Part shown: positions 16,504 through 26,311 of the stretch, piece by piece
Numbering within the stretch: the first letter of the stretch is position 1
Layout: each line of letters opens with the position of its first letter
DNA from: Prochlorococcus sp. AG-315-I14
GTDB lineage: Bacteria > Cyanobacteriota > Cyanobacteriia > PCC-6307 > Cyanobiaceae
Length of the DNA stretch: 33,054 nt
Direction of reading: 5' to 3'
Assembly: GCA_003283665.1 (NCBI GenBank)
Contig: QBWF01000010.1
Coordinates: 1-33,054, forward strand
The notes under the pieces: generated by a model
What the model saw: the letters and a program-made list of their open reading frames with translations, nothing else
The model's database searches: none
Told to the model about the DNA's origin: nothing
Position numbers and translations under genes: made by a program

Positions 16504-17294
16504 TTAATAGAAAAAATAAAAATATTTTATTTTTAATTCCTCTACTTTTAGTTTTAATTTCTAAACCATTTCCTCTCCAGGCAAACGTTTCTTCTCAAAT
16601 TCTTTTTGAGAAAGCGCTGCAAGAGAGTAGAGAAGGAGATTTTATCGAAGCAAATAAAGATTGGAATTTATTTATTACTCAACATCCTGAAGATGCTGCT
16701 GCCTTAAGTAATAGGGGTAATATTCTCCTTGCCCTTGGTGATCCTGAAGGAGCAATAAGAGATCAGACTAAGGCAATAGAAATGTCGCCTGACGACTTGG
16801 ATCCTTATGTTAATAGAGGTATTGCTAAAGAAGCTTTAAAACATTGGAAAGACGCTGCTGATGATTACAACTGGGTTTTAAAGCAAAATCCTGATAACTC
16901 TTCAGCTTTGTACAACTTGGCAAATGTAATGGGTTCTATGGGGAATTGGCTTGAGGCAGAGCGCTTGTTTCATAAAGCGTCTTGTTCTCAAAGTGGGTTT
17001 GCGATGGCTAGATCTAGTGAGGCTCTATCGATATATCAGTTGGGAGATTTGGATGGGGCAGAAGCAAAAATTAGACTTTTAATTCGTAAATATCCATTAT
17101 TTGCAGATGCTCGTGCTGCATTAAGTGCGATTTTATGGCGTAAAGGCTTTATTGGAGAGGCAGAAAGTAATTGGGCAGCAGCATCTGGTTTGGATATACG
17201 ATATCGGGAAAAGGATTGGGTCTTGAACGTTCGCCGTTGGCCTCCAAATCCAACGAATGATTTGATTGCATTTCTTGCTTTGGAGGATAGATGA
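16500..17294 (+). CDS. Exported TPR-repeat protein
   Basis: 264 residues. The N-terminus has two to four basic residues, a hydrophobic core (about 9-24) and PLQANVSS, consistent with a Sec signal peptide cleaved near Ala28, or a membrane anchor. Tetratricopeptide repeats follow: about 57-90 ([33 protein letters not shown]), 92-125 ([13 protein letters not shown]...), 126-160 ([26 protein letters not shown]), and a weaker fourth. TPRs bind partner proteins; in cyanobacteria exported ones often assist photosystem assembly, but the partner here is unknown. ATGA overlaps join it to ruvB in front and to the M20 amidohydrolase behind. Confidence 0.88.
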   Translation: MINRKNKNILFLIPLLLVLISKPFPLQANVSSQILFEKALQESREGDFIEANKDWNLFITQHPEDAAALSNRGNILLALGDPEGAIRDQTKAIEMSPDDLDPYVNRGIAKEALKHWKDAADDYNWVLKQNPDNSSALYNLANVMGSMGNWLEAERLFHKASCSQSGFAMARSSEALSIYQLGDLDGAEAKIRLLIRKYPLFADARAALSAILWRKGFIGEAESNWAAASGLDIRYREKDWVLNVRRWPPNPTNDLIAFLALEDR

Positions 17295-18475
17295 AAGATT
17301 TTGAAAAAAATTTTGATCTTTCATTAAAGAAGATATTGCCTGATTTATTAAATCTTAGGAGGCATTTACATTCTCATCCTGAGTTAAGCGGTCAAGAGTA
17401 TCAAACGGCTGCTTTAGTGGCTGGTGAACTAAGGAAATCAGGTTGGCAAGTAAAAGAAGGAATTGGCCGAACTGGCTTAATTGCTGAATTAGGCAATCAA
17501 AAGGGTCCTATTGTTGGTCTAAGAGTAGATATGGATGCTTTGCCTATAGAGGAGAGAACAGGCTTAAGTTACTCTTCTAAGACTCAAGGTTTGATGCATG
17601 CATGCGGACATGATCTGCATACATGCATAGGTTTAGGAGTTGCGAAAGTACTTGCAATGAACAAAGTCATATCTTCAGGAGTCAGAATTTTATTTCAACC
17701 TGCGGAAGAAATTGCACAAGGTGCAAATTGGATGAAAGCCGAGAATGCTTTAGAAGGATTAAATAGTTTATTTGGCGTGCATGTTTATCCAGACTTATCA
17801 GTTGGTAAAATTGGTATAAAAAGCGGAACATTCACTGCAGCTGCTGGAGAATTGGAAATAGATATCATTGGAAATGGAGGGCACGGAGCAAGACCTCATG
17901 AAGCAGTTGACTCTATATGGATAGCTGCAAAAGTTGTCAGTGGATTGCAGGAGGCGATCAGTAGGAGTCTTGATGCTCTTAATCCAGTGGTTATAAGTTT
18001 TGGAAAAGTCTCAGGTGGAAATGCTTTTAATGTTATCGCTGAGAAAGTTAATCTTTTAGGAACTGTTCGATGCCTTGATAGTGAATTATACGAAAAATTA
18101 CCTGAGTGGATTGAAGAAATTGTAAGTAACATAGCCTCAACTTATGGAGCCAAGGCAATAGTTAAATTTAGATCAATAGCACCCCCTGTTTACAATGATC
18201 TTGCTCTAACTAATTTATTATTGAATTGCTCCAAAAATATTGTTGGAGAAGATAATATTGTTCATTTACAAAAACCGTCTTTAGGTGCAGAAGATTTTGC
18301 TTTCCTTGTCCAAGATGTTCCAGGAACAATGTTTCGTTTAGGAGTAGCTGGGGAAAAAGGATGTGCACCATTGCATAATGGACTTTTTAGTCTTGATGAG
18401 AGAAGTCTTGAAATAGGAATTAAAATTTTGTGTAAAGCCATAATTACTTCGATTCAAAATTCTAAGAAAATTTAA
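17291..18475 (+). CDS. M20D-family metal-dependent amidohydrolase (N-acyl-amino acid / IAA-amino acid hydrolase-like)
   Basis: 394-residue zinc-type aminoacylase/carboxypeptidase. Signatures: HSHPELSGQEYQTA (27-40), LRVDMDALPIEE (77-88), the metal site MHACGHDLHTCIGLG with Cys105, His107 and His110, QPAEEIAQGA with the catalytic and metal-binding glutamates, GVHVYP, a lid domain with GGHGARPHEAVDSI, and the C-terminal metal His in CAPLHNGLF. Family members hydrolyse N-acyl amino acids such as hippurate, acetyl-amino acids or auxin conjugates; the substrate cannot be assigned. It starts inside the stop of the TPR gene (ATGA). The next small gene follows by 12 bp. Confidence 0.92.
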   Translation: MKDFEKNFDLSLKKILPDLLNLRRHLHSHPELSGQEYQTAALVAGELRKSGWQVKEGIGRTGLIAELGNQKGPIVGLRVDMDALPIEERTGLSYSSKTQGLMHACGHDLHTCIGLGVAKVLAMNKVISSGVRILFQPAEEIAQGANWMKAENALEGLNSLFGVHVYPDLSVGKIGIKSGTFTAAAGELEIDIIGNGGHGARPHEAVDSIWIAAKVVSGLQEAISRSLDALNPVVISFGKVSGGNAFNVIAEKVNLLGTVRCLDSELYEKLPEWIEEIVSNIASTYGAKAIVKFRSIAPPVYNDLALTNLLLNCSKNIVGEDNIVHLQKPSLGAEDFAFLVQDVPGTMFRLGVAGEKGCAPLHNGLFSLDERSLEIGIKILCKAIITSIQNSKKI

Positions 18476-18487
18476 CTTATATTTCCT

Positions 18488-18709
18488 ATGAAAAGATTTG
18501 GTAACCCATTAATCTCAGTTGCTGCACCGCTTCTGGTCGCTCTGGCAATTTTAGGATTTGTTCATAGAGAAGGTAGAGAAAAGGTTCAAGCAATTCCTGC
18601 TTTTGTTGTTGGTAGTGGACTTGTCTTAACAGGAACTATCAGAAGATTAAGACGACGAAGAATGTTGCTTTTAGAAATAAAAAAGAGTATTAATCAAGAA
18701 AATTATTAA
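18488..18709 (+). CDS. Small two-helix membrane protein of unknown function (73 aa)
   Basis: 73 residues with two hydrophobic helices (about 9-25 and 37-50) and a very basic segment RRLRRRRMLLLEIKKS at 52-67 that should stay cytosolic. It resembles a short family confined to marine cyanobacteria (possibly DUF3188; from memory, uncertain). No catalytic motif. It follows the amidohydrolase by 12 bp and is probably the last gene of the ruvB-TPR-M20 transcript; the thiC riboswitch begins 71 bp later. Confidence 0.75.
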   Translation: MKRFGNPLISVAAPLLVALAILGFVHREGREKVQAIPAFVVGSGLVLTGTIRRLRRRRMLLLEIKKSINQENY

Positions 18710-18780
18710 TTTAAATAGTTTTTTTTATATCTATAAAAACTTTAGGGTTGAGTTTCTAAATACCAGCTAGGTTGTAATTA

Positions 18781-18866
18781 TCACTAGGGGTGCCATATAC
18801 CTCGTTGTATGGCTGAGATCACACCCTCCGAACCTGAACTGGTTAAAACCAGCGCAAGGAAAGTGA
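18781..18866 (+). promoter_or_regulatory. TPP riboswitch (THI element) controlling thiC
   Basis: Matches the TPP aptamer. P1 pairs TCACT (18781-18785) with AGTGA (18862-18866); P2 pairs GGGTG (18788-18792) with CACCC (18822-18826); P3 is the CCATA/TATGG arm; the invariant CTGAGA lies at 18813-18818; CCGAACCTGAACTGG and the P5 hairpin CTGG(TTAAAA)CCAG follow, with GCGCAAGGAAAG. It binds thiamine pyrophosphate and turns down thiC when TPP is abundant. No T-rich terminator hairpin is seen between the aptamer and the ATG at 18922, so the mode of control (translation, or a terminator not visible by eye) is open. Confidence 0.95.
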
Positions 18867-18918
18867 ATTTTTGTGATCTTTGCATATTGCTCCTCTCATT
18901 TATCCAATAGCTATTTAG

Positions 18919-20313
<1,395 letters not shown>

Positions 20314-20336
20314 AGAAATCTGAATGAACTAATAAA

Positions 20337-20374
20337 AATCAACCATATAAAAAATTCAAGTTATATGGTTGATT
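20337..20374. terminator. Bidirectional Rho-independent terminator between thiC and tktA
   Basis: A perfect 14-bp stem, AATCAACCATATAA (20337-20350) with TTATATGGTTGATT (20361-20374), and a 10-nt loop. On the plus strand it is followed by CTTTTGATTTTTAA. On the minus strand the stem is followed by the T-run TTTTT, complement of 20334-20338, which overlaps the stem base. It therefore suits termination of both convergent genes. Confidence 0.85.
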
Positions 20375-20384
20375 CTTTTGATTT

Positions 20385-22397
20385 TTAATTACCAATCAGC
20401 TTTCTAGATTTCTCTAAAACATTCTCAACAGTAAATCCAAATTTCTCCATACATAATCCACCTGGAGCTGATGCTCCAAAGCTATTCATAGTTACACTGT
20501 CTCCATCTAGACCAATATATTTATGCCATCCAAAACTTTCTGCTGCTTCAACTACTAGACGTTTTCTGACTTGAGAAGGTAGAACTTCTTCCTTATAGCT
20601 TTCGCTTTGTTCTTCAAATAGTTCAATACATGGCATGGAAACTACTCTGACTTTTTTACCTTCTGCCGATAACTTTTTCGATGCCTGGACACATAAATCT
20701 AGTTCAGTTCCTGTTCCTATGAGAATTAACTCTGGAGTGCTATTGCAATCTTCGAGGATGTAACCACCTAAGGCAACTTTTTCAATAGATGAATTTTGTT
20801 GATTAGGCATGCCTTGTCTACTTAGGCATAAAGAACTTGGTCTCTTGCGATTTTTAATTGCAACTTTATAAGCACCACTTGTTTCATTACCATCGCCTGG
20901 TCGGAAAACCATCATATTTGGCATAGCTCTTAGAGATGGAATCGTTTCTATTGGCTGGTGGGTTGGTCCATCTTCACCTACACCTATGGAGTCATGAGTT
21001 AGAACGTAAATGACCCCAAGTTCACTAAGTGCAGATAGGCGCATGGAACCTCTCATATAATCTGCAAAAACTAAGAAGGTACCTCCATAAGGAATTAGTC
21101 CACTATCGTGGTAAGCAATGCCATTCAAAATAGCTGCCATAGCATGTTCTCTTACGCCAAAATGTAAATAACGTTTTTCTGGACTCGAATGCTGAAAAGA
21201 TCCAGATTCCCCTTTTATGTCTGTGTAGTTTGAATGTGTAAGATCTGCAGAACCACCTATTAGTTCTGGAATGTGGGGCCCTAAAGCTCCTAAACATATT
21301 TGAGAATGTTTTCTTGTTGCAACACCTGAATCCTTAGGAGTGTAGGAGGGCAAAGCTTTATCCCAGTTTTGAGGTAGCTCACCTCTCAACATTCGTTCGA
21401 ATTCATTAGCCTCATTGGGATATTTTTCTTTGTAAGAAACTAGAGTTTTATTCCATTCTTCTTCTAGTTGTGCTCCCTTAGGAATTGCCTGACGATATTC
21501 ATCTATCGCATCTTGAGGTATTTCAAAAGGTTTATATGACCAACCTAGTTGCTTCCTAGTTAGTTCAGCTTCCTCTTCGCCAAGAGGGGCACCATGTATA
21601 CCAGCAGTATCACTTTTATTTGGAGAACCAAATCCAATAGTTGTGGTTACTTTGATGATTGAGGGCTTATCGCTTACTGCTTTTGCATTTTCTATGGCTT
21701 TTGAAATGCCTTCTACATCTGTATTTCCCTCAGGAATTTCTTGTACATGCCATCCGTAAGCTTCATATCTTTTCAAAACATCCTCAGTAAAAGAAACATC
21801 AGTTCTTCCATCAATTGTTATGTGATTGTCGTCATATAAAGCAATAAGTTTTCCAAGTTTTAAATGTCCAGCAAGTGAACAAGCCTCTGAAGATATGCCT
21901 TCTTGATTACATCCATCTCCCATAATCACATATGTGTAATGGTCTACAACTGTTGAACCAGGCTTATTAAATTTTGCAGCTAAATGGGCTTCAGCAATTG
22001 CTAGACCTACAGCGTTTGAGATTCCTGCACCTAATGGTCCTGCAGTTACCTCTACTCCAGGGGTTTCAAAAGTTTCTGGGTGACCTGGTGTTTTAGAGCC
22101 CCATTGACGAAATTCTTTTATATCTTCGATACTTACTGAGTCGTAGCCAGTTAAATGCAAAAGAGCATATAAAAGCATGCATCCATGCCCTGCAGAGAGA
22201 ACAAATCTGTCTCTGTTAAACCATTTAGGGTTTTTGGGATTATGTCTGAGGTGTTGATTCCATAAGGCATAACCCATTGGAGCACAACCCATTGGAAGCC
22301 CAGGATGACCACTTTTGGATTTATTTATTGCATCAACTGCAAGCATTCTGATGCTATTTATGCAAAGTGTGTCTAGAGAAGTACTAAGGGCAACCAT
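20385..22397 (-). CDS. tktA: Transketolase
   Basis: 670-residue TPP- and Mg2+-dependent enzyme of the Calvin cycle and pentose phosphate pathway, moving two-carbon units between sugar phosphates. Signatures: [20 protein letters not shown], the TPP motif [13 protein letters not shown]...DDN, HGAPLG, the pyrimidine domain [17 protein letters not shown] with catalytic Glu, and [12 protein letters not shown]. Length is standard. It is the third gene of acpP-fabF-tktA, 53 bp after fabF. The leader between fabF and the ATG contains a run of eight C (22407-22414 on the minus strand) ending 9 nt before the start, just where a Shine-Dalgarno sequence would be expected. Confidence 0.97.
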   Translation of the reverse strand: MVALSTSLDTLCINSIRMLAVDAINKSKSGHPGLPMGCAPMGYALWNQHLRHNPKNPKWFNRDRFVLSAGHGCMLLYALLHLTGYDSVSIEDIKEFRQWGSKTPGHPETFETPGVEVTAGPLGAGISNAVGLAIAEAHLAAKFNKPGSTVVDHYTYVIMGDGCNQEGISSEACSLAGHLKLGKLIALYDDNHITIDGRTDVSFTEDVLKRYEAYGWHVQEIPEGNTDVEGISKAIENAKAVSDKPSIIKVTTTIGFGSPNKSDTAGIHGAPLGEEEAELTRKQLGWSYKPFEIPQDAIDEYRQAIPKGAQLEEEWNKTLVSYKEKYPNEANEFERMLRGELPQNWDKALPSYTPKDSGVATRKHSQICLGALGPHIPELIGGSADLTHSNYTDIKGESGSFQHSSPEKRYLHFGVREHAMAAILNGIAYHDSGLIPYGGTFLVFADYMRGSMRLSALSELGVIYVLTHDSIGVGEDGPTHQPIETIPSLRAMPNMMVFRPGDGNETSGAYKVAIKNRKRPSSLCLSRQGMPNQQNSSIEKVALGGYILEDCNSTPELILIGTGTELDLCVQASKKLSAEGKKVRVVSMPCIELFEEQSESYKEEVLPSQVRKRLVVEAAESFGWHKYIGLDGDSVTMNSFGASAPGGLCMEKFGFTVENVLEKSRKLIGN

Positions 22398-22406
22398 TTG
22401 ATCAGT

Positions 22407-22414
22407 GGGGGGGG
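22407..22414 (-). repeat. C8 homopolymer in the tktA translation-initiation region
   Basis: Eight consecutive G on the plus strand (C on the tktA mRNA strand), beginning 10 nt upstream of the tktA ATG at 22397. Long G/C homopolymers are rare in this AT-rich sequence; the next longest I noticed is C7 inside glmS. Tract length could change by slippage. Confidence 0.85.
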
Positions 22415-22450
22415 AATAGAAATTTAATTAGAAAGAAAAGATTAGATTGA

Positions 22451-23698
22451 TTAGATCATTTTTCGAAAAGCTAGGCAGACATTGTGACCACCAAAACCGA
22501 ATGAGTTAGATAGTACGACGTCTAATTTCTGTTCTCTTGCTTTGTTGGGCACATAATCAAGATCACAGATTGGATCTGGGTTGGAATAATTGATCGTTGG
22601 CGGAATTGTTCCATGTTTTATTGCAAGAACAGAAGCAACTGCTTCTATTCCACCTGAACCTCCTAAAAGATGTCCTGTCATCGATTTTGTTGAGCTAACT
22701 GGAGTTTGAAATGCATGATTGCCAAGAGCACTTTTGATTGCTGATGTTTCATTGCTGTCATTGGCTGAAGTACTAGTTCCATGAGCATTTATATAATCAA
22801 CTTTTTCAGGATCTATTTTGCCATCTGTCAATGCTAATTTCATTGCTTCGGCTCCTCCAGTTCCTCCTGGACAAGGAGAAGTGATGTGATGGGCATCACA
22901 GGTAGTTCCGTAACCAATAATTTCGGCGAGAATTGTGGCATCTCTTTTTAAAGCATGCTCAAGTGTTTCTAAAATAAGTATTCCTGCTCCTTCCCCAATA
23001 ACAAATCCATCTCTTTGAGCATCAAAAGGTCGACTTGCTGTAGCTGGATCGTCATTTCTAAATGAAAGTGCCTTCGCACTCGCGAAACCAGCAACTCCTA
23101 ACGGGGTAATACTCGCTTCTGCTCCTCCACAAACCATTGCATCAGCTTTTCCAAGTTGTAAAAGTCTAAAAGCATCTCCAATTGCATTAGATCCTGCTGC
23201 ACATGCAGTAGATACTGCCGAACTAGGTCCTTTTGCTCCCAGTGCTATGGCAGCGAGACCAGTTGCCATGTTTGGAATCATCATGGGAACTGTAAAAGGG
23301 CTTACTCGACTGGGTCCTTTATTATTTAAGACATGGGCCTGAGTTTCCATAGTAAGAAGACCTCCCACGCCAGATCCAATAATCACGCCAATACGCGAAG
23401 AATTAGAGTCAGTAAGTCTGAGACCAGAATGTTCTAGTGCCTCTTTTGCAGCAATTACTCCAAATTTTGAGAATCGATCCCATCTTTTGGATTCTTTTGG
23501 TTCTAATTTGCCCGTTGGGTCAAAATTTTTCACCTCTGCTGCAAATCGACAAGCATGTGAAGAGGCGTCAAATAGTGTTATGGGTTTCACCCCATTACAG
23601 CCAGAGACAAGCCCTTTAAAATAACTTTCGACGTTGTTGCCAATTGGAGTTATGGCACCAAGGCCTGTAACAACAACTCGATGGAGGTTCTCCATCAT
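22451..23698 (-). CDS. fabF: 3-oxoacyl-[ACP] synthase II (KAS II)
   Basis: 415-residue condensing enzyme that elongates acyl-ACP with malonyl-ACP in type II fatty acid synthesis. The thiolase-fold catalytic triad is visible: nucleophile Cys in STACAAGSNAIGD, His in NAHGTSTSANDSNE and His in SMTGHLLGGSGG. The N-terminus VVVTGLGAITPIGN and C-terminus LSNSFGFGGHN are typical. It starts 7 bp after acpP, its substrate carrier, and is followed by tktA; this order is conserved in cyanobacteria. Confidence 0.97.
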   Translation of the reverse strand: MMENLHRVVVTGLGAITPIGNNVESYFKGLVSGCNGVKPITLFDASSHACRFAAEVKNFDPTGKLEPKESKRWDRFSKFGVIAAKEALEHSGLRLTDSNSSRIGVIIGSGVGGLLTMETQAHVLNNKGPSRVSPFTVPMMIPNMATGLAAIALGAKGPSSAVSTACAAGSNAIGDAFRLLQLGKADAMVCGGAEASITPLGVAGFASAKALSFRNDDPATASRPFDAQRDGFVIGEGAGILILETLEHALKRDATILAEIIGYGTTCDAHHITSPCPGGTGGAEAMKLALTDGKIDPEKVDYINAHGTSTSANDSNETSAIKSALGNHAFQTPVSSTKSMTGHLLGGSGGIEAVASVLAIKHGTIPPTINYSNPDPICDLDYVPNKAREQKLDVVLSNSFGFGGHNVCLAFRKMI

Positions 23699-23705
23699 TT
23701 AATCC

Positions 23706-23948
23706 TCAAGCCTGTTTTTCTTCAATGTATTTGACAGCATCGCCAACGGTGGTAATACCTTCAGCTGCTTCATCGGGAATCTCTATGTCAAAAGCTTCTT
23801 CTAGAGCCATGACTAGTTCGACAGTGTCGAGAGAATCTGCGCCAAGATCGTTTTGGAAATTTGATGCCGGCTTTACTTCACCTGCTTCAACGCTAAGTTG
23901 TTCGGCAACGATAGAGCGAACTTTTTCTAGGATTGCTTCCTGGGACAT
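23706..23948 (-). CDS. acpP: Acyl carrier protein
   Basis: 80-residue acidic four-helix carrier of growing acyl chains. Ser in the [12 protein letters not shown] motif (about Ser40) takes the 4'-phosphopantetheine arm. Length and charge are standard. First gene of the acpP-fabF-tktA set and divergent from psaC; the 135-bp space between the two start codons should hold both promoters. On the acpP strand TTGTTA and TAGGAT are spaced about 18 bp apart just upstream and could be its -35/-10, though this is weak evidence. Confidence 0.97.
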   Translation of the reverse strand: MSQEAILEKVRSIVAEQLSVEAGEVKPASNFQNDLGADSLDTVELVMALEEAFDIEIPDEAAEGITTVGDAVKYIEEKQA

Positions 23949-24032
23949 AACCTTTAGAACCTGACTTCCAATCCTACGGGCTAGAGTGTCGAGTTAACAA
24001 AAATGACGGAAATGATTTAAAAAAAACTATGA

Positions 24033-24329
<297 letters not shown>

Positions 24330-24406
24330 TTAGCTTAATATTTTCAATCCTGTAGACTGATTTTTATATAAGCAATTCTTCTTGTAGAAGATATTTGTTA
24401 ATTACT

Positions 24407-26311
24407 ATGTGTGGAATAGTTGCTGTAATTGGTTCTAGAGAGGCAGCCCCAGTCCTTTTAAATGGTCTTAGACATTTAGAATATAGAGGTTATGATTCTG
24501 CGGGTTTGGCAACCATTGAAAATTCAAACGAAGATCACATAGGAGTACTTACAACTAGAAAATCAAAAGGGAAACTTATTAATCTTTCGAATTTAGTTCA
24601 AGAAAATGGTGCACGAGGTCATTTAGGAATAGGCCATACCAGATGGGCTACTCATGGAAAGCCAGAAGAGAGAAATGCTCATCCACATGTGGATTCTTCT
24701 GGCGAAATAGCCGTGGTTCAAAACGGGATTATTGAGAATCACACAGAATTACGTTCAAGCTTGCAAGAGAAAGGAATCAAATTATCCTCTGATACTGATA
24801 CGGAAGTTATTCCTCATTTAATAGGAATTGAAATCGGAAATTGCCTGGATAAAGGTTACCCAAGTAATGGATCAACATTACTAATTGCTGTTCAGAAGAT
24901 TTTATCTGAATTGAAAGGAACATATGCCATCGCAGTAATTTGGGCTAAAGCTCCTGATGCTTTAGTAGTTGCGAGAAGAAATGCACCATTGGTAATTGGA
25001 TTTGGAGAGGGGGAATTTTTCTGCGCTAGTGATACTCCAGCCTTGATTGGATGTACTCGTACTTTCTTACCTTTAAAAGATAATGAGGTGGCGTTATTAA
25101 CCCCGCTTGGAATAGAACTTTATGATGAAAAAGGTATAAGACAGCAAAGGTCACCATCCCTTGAAAAGGGAGTTGAGCACTTCCCAGACAAGAGAAACTT
25201 TCGGCATTTCATGCTGAAGGAAATTCATGAGCAACCAGATATAGCAGCATTATGGATAGAAAAACATTTGCCTCCTGATTTACCTTTAGGAACCTCAGTT
25301 TCTTTACCCATTGATCAATCTTTTCTTAAGTCCATTCAGCAAATTCAAATTCTGGCTTGTGGTACGAGTCGTCATGCTGCAATGGTTGGTGCTTATTTAT
25401 TGGAACAATTTGCAGGCGTCCCCACTCAGGTTTATTTCGCAAGTGAATTTCGTTATTCTCCTCCCCCCCTGTCCCCAAACACCTTGACTATTGGTGTAAC
25501 TCAATCAGGAGAAACAGCTGATACTTTAGCAGCATTAAATATGGAGAAAGAAAGAAGAAAAGCTACTAATAATCCAGCTTTTTATTATCACCAATTAGGA
25601 ATAACCAATAGACCTGATAGTTCTTTATCTCGTGAAGTGAGCAATATTTTGGATATTGGAGCTGGCCTTGAGATTGGTGTTGCTGCTACTAAAACTTTTT
25701 TGGGACAAATGTTGTCTTTTTATGGATTAACTTTATTATTTGCCTCTCATACAAAAAAAAGAACATTTGAAGAGATTTCAAATCTTGTCAATGATTTGAA
25801 ATTAGTCCCTAATCAATTAAGAGAGCTAATTCTGAAACATGATCGTTTATCTGAGGAAATATCACATAAATTTAATCAAACTCAGGATGTAATTTTCCTG
25901 GGTCGTGGAATTAATTATCCGATAGCGTTGGAAGGAGCATTGAAACTGAAAGAAATAAGCTATATACATGCACAAGGCTATCCTGCTGGAGAATTAAAAC
26001 ATGGACCGATAGCTCTTTTAGAACAAGATGTTCCCGTAATATCTATTGCCGTTCCAGGGGTAGTTTTCGAGAAAGTCCTTAGTAATTCACAAGAGGCAAA
26101 AGCAAGAGATGCTCGATTAATAGGAATTGCACCACCTGGAAAAGAATCTGAAATATTTGATGAACTATTTCCTATACCGAATGTAAGTGAATGGGTTAGC
26201 CCTTTGTTGACTGTTATTCCATTACAGTTATTTAGCTATCACATTGCTGCACATCGAGGACTTGATGTAGATCAGCCTAGAAATTTAGCAAAAAGTGTAA
26301 CAGTTGAGTAA
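24407..26311 (+). CDS. glmS: Glucosamine-6-phosphate synthase (isomerizing, glutamine-dependent)
   Basis: Makes glucosamine-6-phosphate from fructose-6-phosphate and glutamine, the first step to peptidoglycan and lipopolysaccharide amino sugars. The start is fixed at the ATG 24407 by the required MCGIV (Cys2 is the glutaminase nucleophile); the in-frame TTG at 24395 is therefore not used. The Ntn glutaminase domain (1-240, with YRGYDSAG and HTRWATHGKP) is followed by two SIS domains (LACGTSRHAA, QSGETADTLAAL, and the C-terminal FLGRGINYPIALEGALKLKEISY) and the end DQPRNLAKSVTVE. A roughly 12-residue insertion after TADTLAALN appears common in cyanobacteria. No glmS ribozyme is visible. The stop codon directly abuts that of convergent manC. 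Confidence 0.97.
   Translation: MCGIVAVIGSREAAPVLLNGLRHLEYRGYDSAGLATIENSNEDHIGVLTTRKSKGKLINLSNLVQENGARGHLGIGHTRWATHGKPEERNAHPHVDSSGEIAVVQNGIIENHTELRSSLQEKGIKLSSDTDTEVIPHLIGIEIGNCLDKGYPSNGSTLLIAVQKILSELKGTYAIAVIWAKAPDALVVARRNAPLVIGFGEGEFFCASDTPALIGCTRTFLPLKDNEVALLTPLGIELYDEKGIRQQRSPSLEKGVEHFPDKRNFRHFMLKEIHEQPDIAALWIEKHLPPDLPLGTSVSLPIDQSFLKSIQQIQILACGTSRHAAMVGAYLLEQFAGVPTQVYFASEFRYSPPPLSPNTLTIGVTQSGETADTLAALNMEKERRKATNNPAFYYHQLGITNRPDSSLSREVSNILDIGAGLEIGVAATKTFLGQMLSFYGLTLLFASHTKKRTFEEISNLVNDLKLVPNQLRELILKHDRLSEEISHKFNQTQDVIFLGRGINYPIALEGALKLKEISYIHAQGYPAGELKHGPIALLEQDVPVISIAVPGVVFEKVLSNSQEAKARDARLIGIAPPGKESEIFDELFPIPNVSEWVSPLLTVIPLQLFSYHIAAHRGLDVDQPRNLAKSVTVE

Noticed and set aside
24330..24406. 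glmS ribozyme or other leader element before glmS
   Set aside because: The space is only 77 bp and lacks the ribozyme's conserved core.
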